Below, in pieces: positions 38,074 through 47,355 of a stretch of DNA of 64,000 nt. The DNA is taken from contig JAGAOO010000056.1 of the NCBI GenBank assembly GCA_017623675.1, forward strand, positions 1 to 64,000, given 5' to 3'. The notes below the pieces were generated by a model that saw only the letters and a program-made list of their open reading frames with translations, searched no databases and was not told where the DNA came from. The DNA comes from Lachnospiraceae bacterium (lineage in GTDB: Bacteria > Bacillota > Clostridia > Lachnospirales > Lachnospiraceae). The position numbers and the translations under genes are program-made. Each line of letters opens with the position of its first letter. The stretch's first letter is position 1.

Positions 38074-39381
38074 ATGAGTAAGAAAACATATGCAGAAAGA
38101 AATTTGAAATTTGAAACATTACAGTTACATGTTGGACAGGAAAAGCCGGACCCGGTTACAGATGCAAGAGCAGTGCCAATTTACCAGACTTCTTCCTATG
38201 TATTCCGAAACAGTGAACATGCGGCAGCCAGATTTGGTTTAACAGATGCAGGTAATATCTACGGAAGATTAACCAACCCAACCGAGGATGTATTTGAACA
38301 GAGAATTGCAGCGTTAGAGGGCGGTGTTGCAGCGTTAGCAGTAGCTTCCGGTGCAGCAGCCATTACATATACCTTTGAAAATCTGGCACAGAATGGCGAT
38401 CATATTGTATCTGCAAAGAATATTTATGGTGGTACTTATAATCTATTAGCACATACGCTGCCACAGTACGGTATTAACACCACCTTTGTAGACCCATTTA
38501 ACTATGATGAACTGGAAGCAGCCATTCAGGATAATACCAAGGCAGTCTTTATTGAAACCTTAGGAAATCCGAATTCCGATGTAGTAGATATTGAAAAAAT
38601 AGCAGGCATCGCACATGCTCACAAGATACCGTTGGTGATTGATAATACATTTGCAACTCCTTATCTGGTTCGTCCGATTGAGTATGGTGCAGATATTGTA
38701 GTTCATTCTGCTACGAAGTTTATTGGTGGACATGGTACAACTATTGGTGGTGTGATTGTAGACAGTGGTAAGTTTGATTGGGAAGCAAGTGGTAAGTTCC
38801 CATCACTGACTGAGCCAAACCCAAGCTATCATGGTATCAGTTTTACGAAAGCAGTTGGTGCAGCCGCATTTGTAACAAAGATTCGTGCAATTTTGCTTCG
38901 GGATACCGGTGCTACATTGTCGCCATTCCATGCATTCTTCTTTTTACAGGGATTAGAAACCTTGTCATTAAGAGTAGAACGTCATGTGGAGAATTCTTTG
39001 AAGGTTGTTGATTACCTGAAGAATCATCCACAGGTTGAAGCAGTACATCATCCGGCTGTTTCAGAGGACCCGGAACAACAGGCATTGTACAAGAAGTATT
39101 TCCCGAATGGCGGTGGTTCTATCTTTACCTTCGAAATCAAGGGTGATGCACAAAAGGCAAAGGATTTCATTGATAATCTGGAATTATTCTCCTTACTTGC
39201 GAATGTTGCAGATGTGAAATCATTAGTCATTCATCCGGCTTCTACCACACATTCTCAGTTAAATGAGGAGGAATTATTAGACCAGGGTATCAAGCCAAAT
39301 ACTATCCGTTTGTCCATCGGTACTGAGAATATTGATGATATTATTGAAGACCTTGAAGAAGCATTTAAGGCAGTGCAGTAA
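38074..39381 (+). CDS. O-acetylhomoserine sulfhydrylase (aminocarboxypropyltransferase)
   Basis: The 435-residue Cys/Met-metabolism PLP enzyme has FETLQLHVGQEKPDPVTDAR at the start, SGAAAITYTFENLAQNGDHI, LGNPNSDVVDIEKIA, and the PLP lysine in VVHSATKFIGGHGT. The long insertion and overall length are those of MetY-type enzymes rather than cystathionine synthases. It makes homocysteine from O-acetylhomoserine and sulfide, or methionine from methanethiol, or acts in cysteine-homocysteine balance. Regulation appears double: a LysR-type promoter and a Cys-codon leader. It is a single-gene unit with a hairpin after it. Confidence 0.92.
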   Translation: MSKKTYAERNLKFETLQLHVGQEKPDPVTDARAVPIYQTSSYVFRNSEHAAARFGLTDAGNIYGRLTNPTEDVFEQRIAALEGGVAALAVASGAAAITYTFENLAQNGDHIVSAKNIYGGTYNLLAHTLPQYGINTTFVDPFNYDELEAAIQDNTKAVFIETLGNPNSDVVDIEKIAGIAHAHKIPLVIDNTFATPYLVRPIEYGADIVVHSATKFIGGHGTTIGGVIVDSGKFDWEASGKFPSLTEPNPSYHGISFTKAVGAAAFVTKIRAILLRDTGATLSPFHAFFFLQGLETLSLRVERHVENSLKVVDYLKNHPQVEAVHHPAVSEDPEQQALYKKYFPNGGGSIFTFEIKGDAQKAKDFIDNLELFSLLANVADVKSLVIHPASTTHSQLNEEELLDQGIKPNTIRLSIGTENIDDIIEDLEEAFKAVQ

Positions 39382-39427
39382 ACAGGGATTTATAAATAGA
39401 ATACCATAAACGTAGAAAGAATTTATG

Positions 39428-39467
39428 TGGGGAGTTTTCTGAAAACATTCAGAAGATTCCCCATTGT
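39428..39467 (+). terminator. Probable terminator after the sulfhydrylase gene
   Basis: TGGGGAGTTTTCTGAA (39428-39443) pairs with TTCAGAAGATTCCCCA (39448-39463), apart from small mismatches. Only TTGTT follows, so the U-tract is weak. Confidence 0.6.
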
Positions 39468-39541
39468 TATGTAAGAATGAAAAGGAAGTGGGGTTGTTAT
39501 AATATGTCATTTTTGGATGATTATGAATAGAAATCCGTTTA

Positions 39542-39576
39542 AGATTCGAAAAAATGAGAACACTAAAATCGAATCT
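39542..39576 (+). repeat. Inverted repeat before the Rieske oxidoreductase gene
   Basis: AGATTCGA (39542-39549) and TCGAATCT (39569-39576) are perfect inverted copies 19 bases apart. They lie just before the ribosome site and downstream of a TATAAT at 39498-39503. They may be an operator or a hairpin in the 5' untranslated RNA. Confidence 0.45.
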
Positions 39577-39596
39577 AGTTTAGATGGGAGACGGAC

Positions 39597-41036
39597 ATGA
39601 AATCAATATGGAAAAATGAGATTGCAATGCCGGATAAGAAAACCTTATCTACCGATAGGGAAGTGGATATTGCAGTAATTGGGGCAGGAATGACGGGAAT
39701 TCTGACAGCATACCTTTTGCAGCAGCAGGGAAGAGAGGTTATCGTATTAGAGGGGGACCGAATTGCAAGTGGACAGACCGGAAATACAACTGCGAAGATT
39801 ACCAGTCAGCATGGCTTAAAATATGATACCTTGATTCGGACATATGGGAAGAACAGAGCAAGATTATATGCAAAAGCAAATGAAGAAGCCATACGCATGT
39901 ACCAGAAAATAGTGGCAGAACAAGGAATCGAGTGTGACTTTGAACGGCTTTCTGCCTTTCTGTATTCCACACAGAATAAAGAAGCACTGCTTCAGGAAGC
40001 AAAAGCAGCAGTACAATTAGGACTTCCGGCATCCTTCGTAGAGCAGGTATCTCTGCCATTTGAAACGGTAGGAGCGGTTGAATTTGAGAATCAGGCACAG
40101 TTTCATCCGGTGAAATTCATACAGCATTTGGCAGGACAATTAGAAATCTATGAAAAAACCATGGTGCATACAGTGAAAGGACATACGATCATTACCAGTC
40201 GTGGGAATGTGAAAGCCAATCATATAGTATTTGCTGTTCATTATCCTTTTACGATTCTGACGGGCGCATATTTTCTACGGCAGCATCAGGAGAGAAGTTA
40301 TGTAGTTGCTTATAAGGATGCAGGAAATCTTCATGGAATGTATTACAGCATAGAGGAAGATGGATTGTCATTTCGAAATTATAAGGATTATTTGCTCATT
40401 GGCGGAGGCAAGCATCGTACCGGAAGAAAAGAAGAAGGTGGCAGTTATGCTGCGATTCGTCAGAAGGCAGAGCATTACTTTCCGGAGAGCAGAGAGATTG
40501 CAAACTGGTCTGCACAGGATTGTATGACTCATGATAAGCTTCCGTTGATAGGAACCTATTCTGTGTTTCGACCATATTGGTATGTGGCAACCGGATTTCA
40601 AAAATGGGGGATGACCAATGCCATGATTTCTGCTATGATAATTCGAGATGGAATTTGTGGCGTGAAGAATCCATATGAGGATTTATTCTCACCGAAACGA
40701 TGGCATCCTCTTGCATCGGCAGGGAATTTTTTAACCGATATAGGAGTCAGTGTGAAAGGGCTTCTAACCGGCTATCATTTCTTTACTGAAAAAAAAGAAG
40801 AAGATTTGGAATGTGGGCATGGAGGAATTGTGCGAAAAGGATTACGACGATATGGCTGTTATCGGGATGAAGAAGGGAAATTACACCGGGTGGATATTCG
40901 ATGTACCCATATGGGCTGTGAACTGCTATGGAATTCCGAGGAACGAACCTGGGATTGTCCCTGCCATGGTTCCCGATTTGACTATGATGGGAATTTGATT
41001 GATAATCCTGCTAAAAGGAGCAAGGGAAAGGAGTAA
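39597..41036 (+). CDS. FAD-dependent oxidoreductase with C-terminal Rieske domain (YhfW-like)
   Basis: The N-terminal DAO-type FAD domain opens with DIAVIGAGMTGILTAYLLQQ and SGQTGNTTAKITSQHGL. The last 60 residues are a Rieske [2Fe-2S] domain: CTHMGC ... CPCHGSRFDYDGN supplies the Cys-His and Cys-His ligands. This two-domain order matches the YhfW-type oxidoreductases of Firmicutes, whose substrate is unknown. GGGAGACGG precedes ATG 39597. It is alone between the sulfhydrylase and an XRE gene; no redox partner is adjacent. Confidence 0.88.
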   Translation: MKSIWKNEIAMPDKKTLSTDREVDIAVIGAGMTGILTAYLLQQQGREVIVLEGDRIASGQTGNTTAKITSQHGLKYDTLIRTYGKNRARLYAKANEEAIRMYQKIVAEQGIECDFERLSAFLYSTQNKEALLQEAKAAVQLGLPASFVEQVSLPFETVGAVEFENQAQFHPVKFIQHLAGQLEIYEKTMVHTVKGHTIITSRGNVKANHIVFAVHYPFTILTGAYFLRQHQERSYVVAYKDAGNLHGMYYSIEEDGLSFRNYKDYLLIGGGKHRTGRKEEGGSYAAIRQKAEHYFPESREIANWSAQDCMTHDKLPLIGTYSVFRPYWYVATGFQKWGMTNAMISAMIIRDGICGVKNPYEDLFSPKRWHPLASAGNFLTDIGVSVKGLLTGYHFFTEKKEEDLECGHGGIVRKGLRRYGCYRDEEGKLHRVDIRCTHMGCELLWNSEERTWDCPCHGSRFDYDGNLIDNPAKRSKGKE

Positions 41037-41247
41037 TGTCATTTCTATAAATGGAAGGTAGAATTGCTAGTATTTTCAAGGTCTGCAACTGCCGGTTGAC
41101 AAATTGACGGGTTGAATTTCTAGTCTGCAACGATTGCAAATGATAGGCTAAGACTACCGGAAACGAAGGTCATATTTGAGAACATCATTTAACGGGAATG
41201 TGACAAATTCGAAACGGAAAGAATAGAATAAAGTGGAGGAAACAAAT

Positions 41248-42243
41248 ATGATTTTAGCAGACAAGATTATCGCATTGCGAAAGAAAAACGGTTGGTCCCA
41301 GGAGGAGCTGGCAGAAAAACTAAATGTAACTCGTCAGTCCGTATCCAAGTGGGAGGGAGCTCAGTCAGTACCGGATTTAGACCGGATTCTACAGATGAGT
41401 CGTATATTTGGTGTGAGTACGGATTATTTATTAAGAGACGAATTAGAGGAAGAAGAGTATTCCGAAGAGAGCGTAGATATAGAAGGGTTATCGCTGCACA
41501 AGGTCAGTATGGAGGAAGCAAATGCATTTTTGACAGTGAAAAAAGAAACTGCCGGTTATGTAGCCTTTGCAACATTTTTATGTATGCTGTCACCAATTGC
41601 TTTATTGTTATTGGCAGCAGCACAGGAAACAGGGATGATAGGCATCACAGAAAATGCAGCGGGAGGAATTGGCATGTGTGTACTGCTGATTTTCATTGCA
41701 GTAGCAGTAGTGATTTTTATTCTCTCTGGCATGAAGACGAGAGAATTTGAATATTTAGACTCAGAGGTTATTGAAACGGAATATGGTGTGACCGGAATGG
41801 TAAAGGAACGGAAGAAGCAGTATGAGTCAACTTATATTCGAAACAATGTGTTGGGTGCTGCCTTTTGTATCTTATCGGTACTGCCTTTATTTATTGGTGT
41901 TATCTTTACGGAAAATGATTTTATTTTAGTAGAAATGTTATGCTTGCTGTTGGTTCTTGCCGGAATTGGGGTAATGTTCTTTATTAAAGGAGGTATCAAT
42001 CATGCCAGCATGCAGAAGCTTTTGCAGGAAGGGGATTACAGTAAAAAGAAAAAGCAAGAAGATACCAATCCGATTGCAGCTATTTATTGGCCGGTGGTTA
42101 CTGCTGTTTTCTTAGGATATAGCTTTATTACCAATGACTGGGGCAGAAGCTGGATTATTTGGCCGGTTGCCGGTGTGCTGTTTGGAGCTGTTATGGCTAT
42201 TTACAATGCGGTAAAACGCAATGGCTCACAAAAGAACAACTAA
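41248..42243 (+). CDS. XRE-family regulator with membrane domain
   Basis: Residues 5-60 are the XRE helix-turn-helix (KIIALRKKNGWSQEELAEKL, RQSVSKWEGAQSVPDLDRIL). After an acidic linker (EEEEYSEESVD) come about five to six hydrophobic segments (for example PIALLLLAAAQETG, GIGMCVLLIFIAVAVVIFIL, WPVAGVLFGAVMAIYNAV). Membrane-tethered XRE regulators of this type are common in Lachnospiraceae. ATG 41248 follows GGAGGA. The MATE exporter gene begins 24 bases downstream and is a likely target or partner. The 210 bases upstream hold no gene. Confidence 0.82.
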   Translation: MILADKIIALRKKNGWSQEELAEKLNVTRQSVSKWEGAQSVPDLDRILQMSRIFGVSTDYLLRDELEEEEYSEESVDIEGLSLHKVSMEEANAFLTVKKETAGYVAFATFLCMLSPIALLLLAAAQETGMIGITENAAGGIGMCVLLIFIAVAVVIFILSGMKTREFEYLDSEVIETEYGVTGMVKERKKQYESTYIRNNVLGAAFCILSVLPLFIGVIFTENDFILVEMLCLLLVLAGIGVMFFIKGGINHASMQKLLQEGDYSKKKKQEDTNPIAAIYWPVVTAVFLGYSFITNDWGRSWIIWPVAGVLFGAVMAIYNAVKRNGSQKNN

Positions 42244-42267
42244 TAGAATTTTGAAAGTGTGATTGAA

Positions 42268-43608
42268 ATGAAGAACGAATACCTGATTCAGGAAAAACCA
42301 TTAAAAGCAATTATTATTTTTACCATACCTATGATGATTGGGAATCTGTTTCAACAGTTTTATTCTATGGTGGATTCTGTTGTAGTAGGCAGGTATGTAA
42401 ATGAAGATGCTCTGGCGGCGGTCGGAGCATCTTATTCATTGACAACTGTGTTTATTTCCATTGCAATTGGGGGAGGAATGGGAGCGTCCGTCATTACCAG
42501 CCGGTATTTTGGCGCCAGAGAATATAAGCATATGAAGATATCCGTACGGACGGCATTGATTACCTTTCTTTGCCTGAGTATGATACTGGGAGCTGTGGGC
42601 TTGCTATGCTCCAGAGAGATTATGATTTTGCTGAATACACCCGAAAATGTACTGAATCAGGCAACGGAATATTTGAATATTTACTTTATTGGACTTCCTT
42701 TTCTTTTTATGTATAATGTGCTGGCAGCTATGTTTAATGCACTGGGACGGTCAAAAATACCGTTATTTCTTTTGATTTTTTCATCCGTTTTCAATATAGG
42801 CTTGGATATTTATCTGGTGTGTCAGATGAAGATGGGTGTGGCAGGTGTAGCATGGGCAACTCTGATAGCACAAGGAATTTCAGCAACCTTGGCATTTATT
42901 TTATTTCTACGGGAGATGAAAAAGTATCAAGTAGAGGGTGGCTGTTCCTGGTTTGACAGAAAAGAATTAGGTAAAATGGCAAAGGTAGCATTACCGTCAG
43001 TTTTGCAACAGTCTACGGTATCCATTGGTATGATGTTAGTACAATCCGTGGTAAACAGCTTTGGGTCAGAGATGCTGGCCGGATATTCTGCGGCTTCCCG
43101 GGTGGAGAGTATCTGCATCGTGCCATTGGCAGCTATGGGTAATGCGATTTCATCTTATACAGCACAGAATCTTGGAGCAAAGCAGTATGACAGAGTAAAA
43201 CAGGGTTACCATATTGGATATGGAATTGTGTTTGGTGTTGCAGCAGTAATCTGTCTTGTACTGGAAATGGCACATCAACCATTGATACTAATGTTTCTGG
43301 GCGAGGAGGGAACAGAGCTGGCATTACAGACGGGAAGTAACTGTTTGCAATTCCTCGGATGGTTTTTCGTGTTAATTGGTATGAAAATGATAACCGATGG
43401 CTTGCTGCGGGGAGCCGGAGATATGAAAATGTTTACGGTTGCAAATCTGGTAAATCTGGGAATTCGGGTAATTGTTGCATTTGGGCTGGCACCGATTTAT
43501 GGTATCTCTATGGTATGGGTCGCTGTACCAATTGGATGGCTGGCAAATTATGTGATTTCCTTTGCAGAGTACCGGACCGGGAAGTGGAAGGAGAAGATAA
43601 CAGTATAG
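42268..43608 (+). CDS. MATE-family efflux transporter
   Basis: Twelve hydrophobic segments fill 446 residues. The MATE pattern is clear: IPMMIGNLFQQFYSMVDSVV then GRYVNEDALAAVGASY in the first repeat, and LPSVLQQSTVSIGMMLVQSV then SAASRVESICIVPLAAMGNA in the second. The protein should export cationic drugs or metabolites in exchange for Na+ or H+. ATG 42268 is chosen by family start, although its ribosome site is weak and GTG 42259 is possible. It probably shares the transcript of the preceding XRE gene. Confidence 0.9.
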   Translation: MKNEYLIQEKPLKAIIIFTIPMMIGNLFQQFYSMVDSVVVGRYVNEDALAAVGASYSLTTVFISIAIGGGMGASVITSRYFGAREYKHMKISVRTALITFLCLSMILGAVGLLCSREIMILLNTPENVLNQATEYLNIYFIGLPFLFMYNVLAAMFNALGRSKIPLFLLIFSSVFNIGLDIYLVCQMKMGVAGVAWATLIAQGISATLAFILFLREMKKYQVEGGCSWFDRKELGKMAKVALPSVLQQSTVSIGMMLVQSVVNSFGSEMLAGYSAASRVESICIVPLAAMGNAISSYTAQNLGAKQYDRVKQGYHIGYGIVFGVAAVICLVLEMAHQPLILMFLGEEGTELALQTGSNCLQFLGWFFVLIGMKMITDGLLRGAGDMKMFTVANLVNLGIRVIVAFGLAPIYGISMVWVAVPIGWLANYVISFAEYRTGKWKEKITV

Positions 43609-43684
43609 TTAATCACAGAAATCTGGTATGAAAAGAATTTTAAATTTAAAAGATTAAAATACTTTAGTATCTTGATTATTTGTA

Positions 43685-43713
43685 TTGACTTATATGTATC
43701 GAAAATATATAAT
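43685..43713 (+). promoter_or_regulatory. Promoter of the Rpn-family gene
   Basis: TTGACT (43685-43690), a 17-base spacer and TATAAT (43708-43713) form a near-consensus sigma-A promoter. The ATG is 55 bases further on. Confidence 0.75.
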
Positions 43714-43768
43714 TAGTATACGGACAGAATATATTCACAATGTGTCATAAACATTCACAGGAGGTTAT

Positions 43769-44647
43769 ATGGCACAAAAGAAATTGTGGAAAGACTTAAA
43801 TTTAAGCAATGCTTTTCTGTTCTCTGCAGCCTTAGAGGATCCGGAAACATGCAAGCTTGTATTAGAGCTTATTTTGGAGGAATCCGTAGGAACTGTAAAT
43901 GTGAAAGCAGAACGAAGTATATTATTTAGTTCCGATTTTCGCTGTGTTCGTTTGGACATATTTGCCAGTAATGAATTTAATATTGGTTATAATATGGAGA
44001 TGCAGAATAAGGACGAAAAGAATCTGCCAAAGCGAAGCAGATATCATCAAGCTGAAATGGATTTGGCTTCATTGAAGCCGGGGCAGGATTTTAATGATTT
44101 AAAACCCAGCGTTATTTTGTTTATCTGTACCTTTGATCCGTTTCAAAAAGGAAAATATCGTTACACATTTCAACAAAGATGCTTGGAAGAAGATTTTCCT
44201 TTAGGAGATGAAACGAAGCGAGTCTTTTTAAGTACAAAAGGAAAGAATGCAGAAGAAATTTCCAAAGAGTTACTTCATTTTCTGGAATATGTAGAAAATT
44301 CTACAGATTCCTATGTGGAAAATGTACAGGATCCAATTATAACTAAGCTTCATGAAAAGATTAGTATTCTTAAGAAGAGCCGTGAACTGGAGGGACGCTA
44401 TATGATGTTTGAAGAATTATTGCAAAGAGAATTAAAGGAAGGCTTTTCAAGAGGACATGCAGAAGGTTTGGAACAGGGAATTGCAGAGGGAATCGAACAA
44501 GGAATCGAACAAGGAATCGAACAAGGTTCTCAACGACTGCTCAATTTAATTTCAAAAATGAGTGAGAATGGTGAAGCGGATTTGATTCCACGTCTAAGCA
44601 AAGATGAAGTGTTTTATAAAAAAATGTTAGAAAAGTATAATCTATAA
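43769..44647 (+). CDS. Rpn-family PD-(D/E)XK nuclease
   Basis: The 292-residue protein starts KKLWKDLNLSNAFLFSAALE, and the nuclease core has RCVRLDIFASN then GYNMEMQNKDE, giving the Asp ... Glu-x-Gln catalytic set of Rpn/YhgA-like proteins. RSRYHQAEMD, KPSVILFICTFDPF and TKGKNAEEISKELLHFLEYV also fit the family. Rpn proteins are DNA endonucleases linked to RecA-independent recombination and, in recent work, phage defence. The C-terminus contains the in-frame repeat GIEQ-GIEQ-GIEQ encoded by a 12-base tandem repeat. Its role in the cell is not settled. Confidence 0.85.
   Translation: MAQKKLWKDLNLSNAFLFSAALEDPETCKLVLELILEESVGTVNVKAERSILFSSDFRCVRLDIFASNEFNIGYNMEMQNKDEKNLPKRSRYHQAEMDLASLKPGQDFNDLKPSVILFICTFDPFQKGKYRYTFQQRCLEEDFPLGDETKRVFLSTKGKNAEEISKELLHFLEYVENSTDSYVENVQDPIITKLHEKISILKKSRELEGRYMMFEELLQRELKEGFSRGHAEGLEQGIAEGIEQGIEQGIEQGSQRLLNLISKMSENGEADLIPRLSKDEVFYKKMLEKYNL
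44489..44524 (+). repeat. Three perfect 12-bp tandem repeats in the Rpn gene
   Basis: GGAATCGAACAA occurs three times in a row at 44489, 44501 and 44513, with degenerate relatives just upstream. Each unit adds four residues (GIEQ), so slippage would change length without breaking the frame. Confidence 0.9.
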
Positions 44648-44858
44648 TTCAAAAATTCTGTGAATGGTATCCAGGGGCGGATGTCATTCATTCGGAGTAA
44701 TTTCGTAACTAAAAATCATCACAAATTATGACACAATTGAATATATTCTGTTCTTGGAGTCTTATTGTTGTAGGAAGCAGTTTTCGCCTGCCTATTGTTT
44801 GTAACACACAAAAGTTGTATAATCAATTCAAAATCATTTTGAATTGGAGGACGACGCC

Positions 44859-45206
44859 ATGTTATTTATCTGCTATCCCAAATGTACAACCTGCCAAAAG
44901 GCAAAAAAATGGTTAGATGACAAAAAGATTTCATATGAGCTTCGGGATATCAAGCTTTCCAATCCGACATATGAAGAATTAAAAGAATGGCATGAGAAAA
45001 GTGGATTGGATATTAAGAAATTTTTCAATACCAGTGGTCTGCTTTATAAGAGTATGCAGTTAAAGGATAAGCTGCCGGGAATGACATTGGAAGAAAAGTA
45101 CAAATTGTTGGCTTCTGACGGAATGCTTGTGAAACGTCCGATTCTGATTACAGAGGATCAGGTAGTATTAGGTTTCAAGGAAACGGCATATGAAGAAGTA
45201 TTATAA
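44859..45206 (+). CDS. ArsC/Spx-family thioredoxin-fold protein
   Basis: The 115-residue protein starts MLFICYPKCTTCQKAKKWLD: a Cys-x-x-Cys at residues 9-12 at the top of a thioredoxin fold. ELRDIKLSNPTYEELKEWHE, FFNTSGLLYKSMQLKDKLPG and VKRPILITEDQVVLGF follow, matching the YffB/Spx/ArsC-like family (Arsenate reductase-like clade). Its partner or substrate is unknown. An arsenate or general disulfide reductase role is possible, and no ars genes are near. ATG 44859 has GGAGG 8 bases upstream. It overlaps the EamA gene by 17 bases. Confidence 0.85.
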   Translation: MLFICYPKCTTCQKAKKWLDDKKISYELRDIKLSNPTYEELKEWHEKSGLDIKKFFNTSGLLYKSMQLKDKLPGMTLEEKYKLLASDGMLVKRPILITEDQVVLGFKETAYEEVL

Positions 45207-46089
45207 ATCTGATTCAACGAAGCCGCATCTGATGGGAATAGTCTGCATCATTGCATCGGCATTTTTCTTCTCTTTAATGAGTTTGTTTATCCGTTTATCC
45301 GGTGATGTACCGGTTATACAAAAATGCTTTTTCCGAAATGCAGTTGCATTATTGATTGCTTTTTTTGCAATGGTTAAGGCAAAACAACCATTTCGAATCG
45401 GAAAAGGAAATACCAAATATCTGTTGATTCGTGCAGTCGGAGGCACGGTTGGCATGCTCTGCAATTTCTATGCAGTGGATCATTTGGCAATTTCCGATGC
45501 ATCTATTTTGAATAAATTATCACCTTTTTTTGCCATAATTTTTTCTGTAATCGTGTTAAAAGAGGTTGCAAATAAATTTGAGTGGCTGGCGGTAGCAGTG
45601 GCTTTTCTTGGAGCATTATTTGTGGTGAAACCCAGTTTTAATATGGAAGTGCTGCCTGCATTGGTAGGATTGCTTGGAGGCTGTGGAGCCGGGCTTGCAT
45701 ATACTTATGTGCGGAAGCTTGGGCAACGGGGAGAGAACGGTATGATGATTGTATTGTTTTTTTCGGGCTTTTCTACCTTATGTATGCTTCCGTATTTGAT
45801 TTTTAATTTTACAACCATGTCAATGAAACAATGGATTTACCTGTGGCTCACCGGAGCAACGGCAGCAGGCGGACAGGTTTTTATCACGAAAGCATATGCT
45901 TTTGCACCGGCAAAAGAGATTTCGGTATATGATTATTCCAATGTTATTTTTTCGGCAATCTGGGGATTTTGTTTTCTGGGGCAGATTCCGGACTGGCTAA
46001 GTATAGTAGGGTATGTAATTATTATTGGAACGGCTGTGTTCAAGTGGTATCACGATATACACATGCAAAAAACGGAAAGAGAATCATAA
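45190..46089 (+). CDS. EamA-family (DMT) transporter
   Basis: Ten hydrophobic segments in 299 residues form two EamA repeats: IASAFFFSLMSLFIRLSG ... LNKLSPFFAIIFSVIVLKE in the first half, and GLLGGCGAGLAYTYVRKLG ... YDYSNVIFSAIWGFCFLGQI in the second. The drug/metabolite superfamily exports or imports small metabolites; the substrate is unknown. The start overlaps the end of the ArsC/Spx-like gene, and dGTPase follows 15 bases downstream, so the three genes are probably one transcript. Confidence 0.87.
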   Translation: MKKYYKSDSTKPHLMGIVCIIASAFFFSLMSLFIRLSGDVPVIQKCFFRNAVALLIAFFAMVKAKQPFRIGKGNTKYLLIRAVGGTVGMLCNFYAVDHLAISDASILNKLSPFFAIIFSVIVLKEVANKFEWLAVAVAFLGALFVVKPSFNMEVLPALVGLLGGCGAGLAYTYVRKLGQRGENGMMIVLFFSGFSTLCMLPYLIFNFTTMSMKQWIYLWLTGATAAGGQVFITKAYAFAPAKEISVYDYSNVIFSAIWGFCFLGQIPDWLSIVGYVIIIGTAVFKWYHDIHMQKTERES

Positions 46090-46104
46090 TGGGGGAGGAC
46101 GCAT

Positions 46105-47316
46105 ATGTCACAATATCATAATCTGTCAGAAGAAGTTCAGAAGAGAATTATGGAAGACCGGAAGAAGCATGTAGTAAATCCGTATGCCTTTCGGGATGAA
46201 GATGTATTGCGGCGGGATATGAGTCATGATAAAGCCAACTTTTGGCGCCCGGCATTTGTACGGGATACGGAAAAAATCATGCATTTGCCTTACTATAACC
46301 GTTATGCAGATAAAACACAGGTATTTTCTCTCTATAAGAATGATGATATATCCAGACGTTCCCAGCATGTGCAGCTAGTTTCACGAATTGCACGAAATAT
46401 AGGTAGTCTCTTAGGGCTGAATGTAGATTTGATTGAAGCCATTTCCTTGGGACATGATATTGGACATACTCCGTTCGGTCATGCAGGAGAACGGATTTTG
46501 AATGATTTATATCATGGAGAAACGGGAAGATATTTTAATCATAATATTCATAGTGCAAGGGTGTTGGATAAGATATTTCCTTTGAATCTCAGTTTGCAAA
46601 CATTAGACGGAATTATTTGCCATAATGGAGAAATGGAGATGCAGAGGTATGAGCCAAAGCCGTATGCGGATTTCTCTGTTTTTGATAAGAAGATCGAAGG
46701 CTGTTATCGGAATCAGGAGGCAAACAAAAAGCTGATACCGGCAACCTTAGAAGCATGTGTTATGCGAGTATCGGATATTATTGCCTATCTTGGCAAGGAC
46801 AGACAGGATGCCATGAAGTTAAATTTGTTTGACAAAGAACCGAATTTTACAGTTGGGAAAATTGGCAGTACTAATGCGGAAATTATTAATAACATGATTG
46901 TAAACATTGTAGAGAATAGTTACGGAAAACCATATTTGAAAATGGATACAGATTATTTCAATGCTTTCTCTCAGGGGAAAAAGGAAAACTATAGGTTAAT
47001 ATATGGAAATGAAACCGTAGATAAGATATATAAAGAACAGATAAATCCGATGTTTGAAGCAATTTATTATAAACTGCTACAAGATGCAAAAAATCTGGAT
47101 AAAAATTCCATCCTCTATCGGCATCATATAGATTATATTGGTAAATTGACCCATTATTACCGTAATGAGAACCAAATACTGTATGAAGAAAGTGACCCCA
47201 ACGATATTGTAGTAGATTATATGGCAAGCATGACAGATGACTATTTTGTGGATTTATATAAGGAATTATTCCCCGACGGGAAATATGAAGTAAAGTACAT
47301 AGGATACTTTGAATAA
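46105..47316 (+). CDS. Deoxyguanosinetriphosphate triphosphohydrolase-like HD protein
   Basis: HD-domain metal ligands are visible in RRSQHVQLVSRIARNIG and SLGHDIGHTPFGHAGERIL, with a later Asp in MRVSDIIAYLGKDRQDA. The SRRSQHV motif and the HDIGHTPFGH signature are typical of dGTPases, which hydrolyse dNTPs to the nucleoside and tripolyphosphate and help set dNTP pools. The 403-residue length suits the Gram-positive form. A strong GGGGGAGG ribosome site precedes the ATG. Confidence 0.9.
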   Translation: MSQYHNLSEEVQKRIMEDRKKHVVNPYAFRDEDVLRRDMSHDKANFWRPAFVRDTEKIMHLPYYNRYADKTQVFSLYKNDDISRRSQHVQLVSRIARNIGSLLGLNVDLIEAISLGHDIGHTPFGHAGERILNDLYHGETGRYFNHNIHSARVLDKIFPLNLSLQTLDGIICHNGEMEMQRYEPKPYADFSVFDKKIEGCYRNQEANKKLIPATLEACVMRVSDIIAYLGKDRQDAMKLNLFDKEPNFTVGKIGSTNAEIINNMIVNIVENSYGKPYLKMDTDYFNAFSQGKKENYRLIYGNETVDKIYKEQINPMFEAIYYKLLQDAKNLDKNSILYRHHIDYIGKLTHYYRNENQILYEESDPNDIVVDYMASMTDDYFVDLYKELFPDGKYEVKYIGYFE

Positions 47317-47355
47317 ACAGACGATTTGAATTATTTTTGATAAAAGGAGCAGACC

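Noticed and set aside
41037-41247. Direct repeats around TCTGCAAC at about 41082 and 41131 as a regulatory element
   Set aside because: Two short imperfect copies with no symmetry or promoter alignment; not enough to support a site. The stretch otherwise shows no gene.
44489-44524. CRISPR-like repeat
   Set aside because: The 12-bp units are contiguous, without spacers, and code in frame for GIEQ.
43769-44647. Transposase, because the Rpn family is often labelled so
   Set aside because: No inverted repeats, target duplication or DDE motif; the catalytic set is PD-(D/E)XK.
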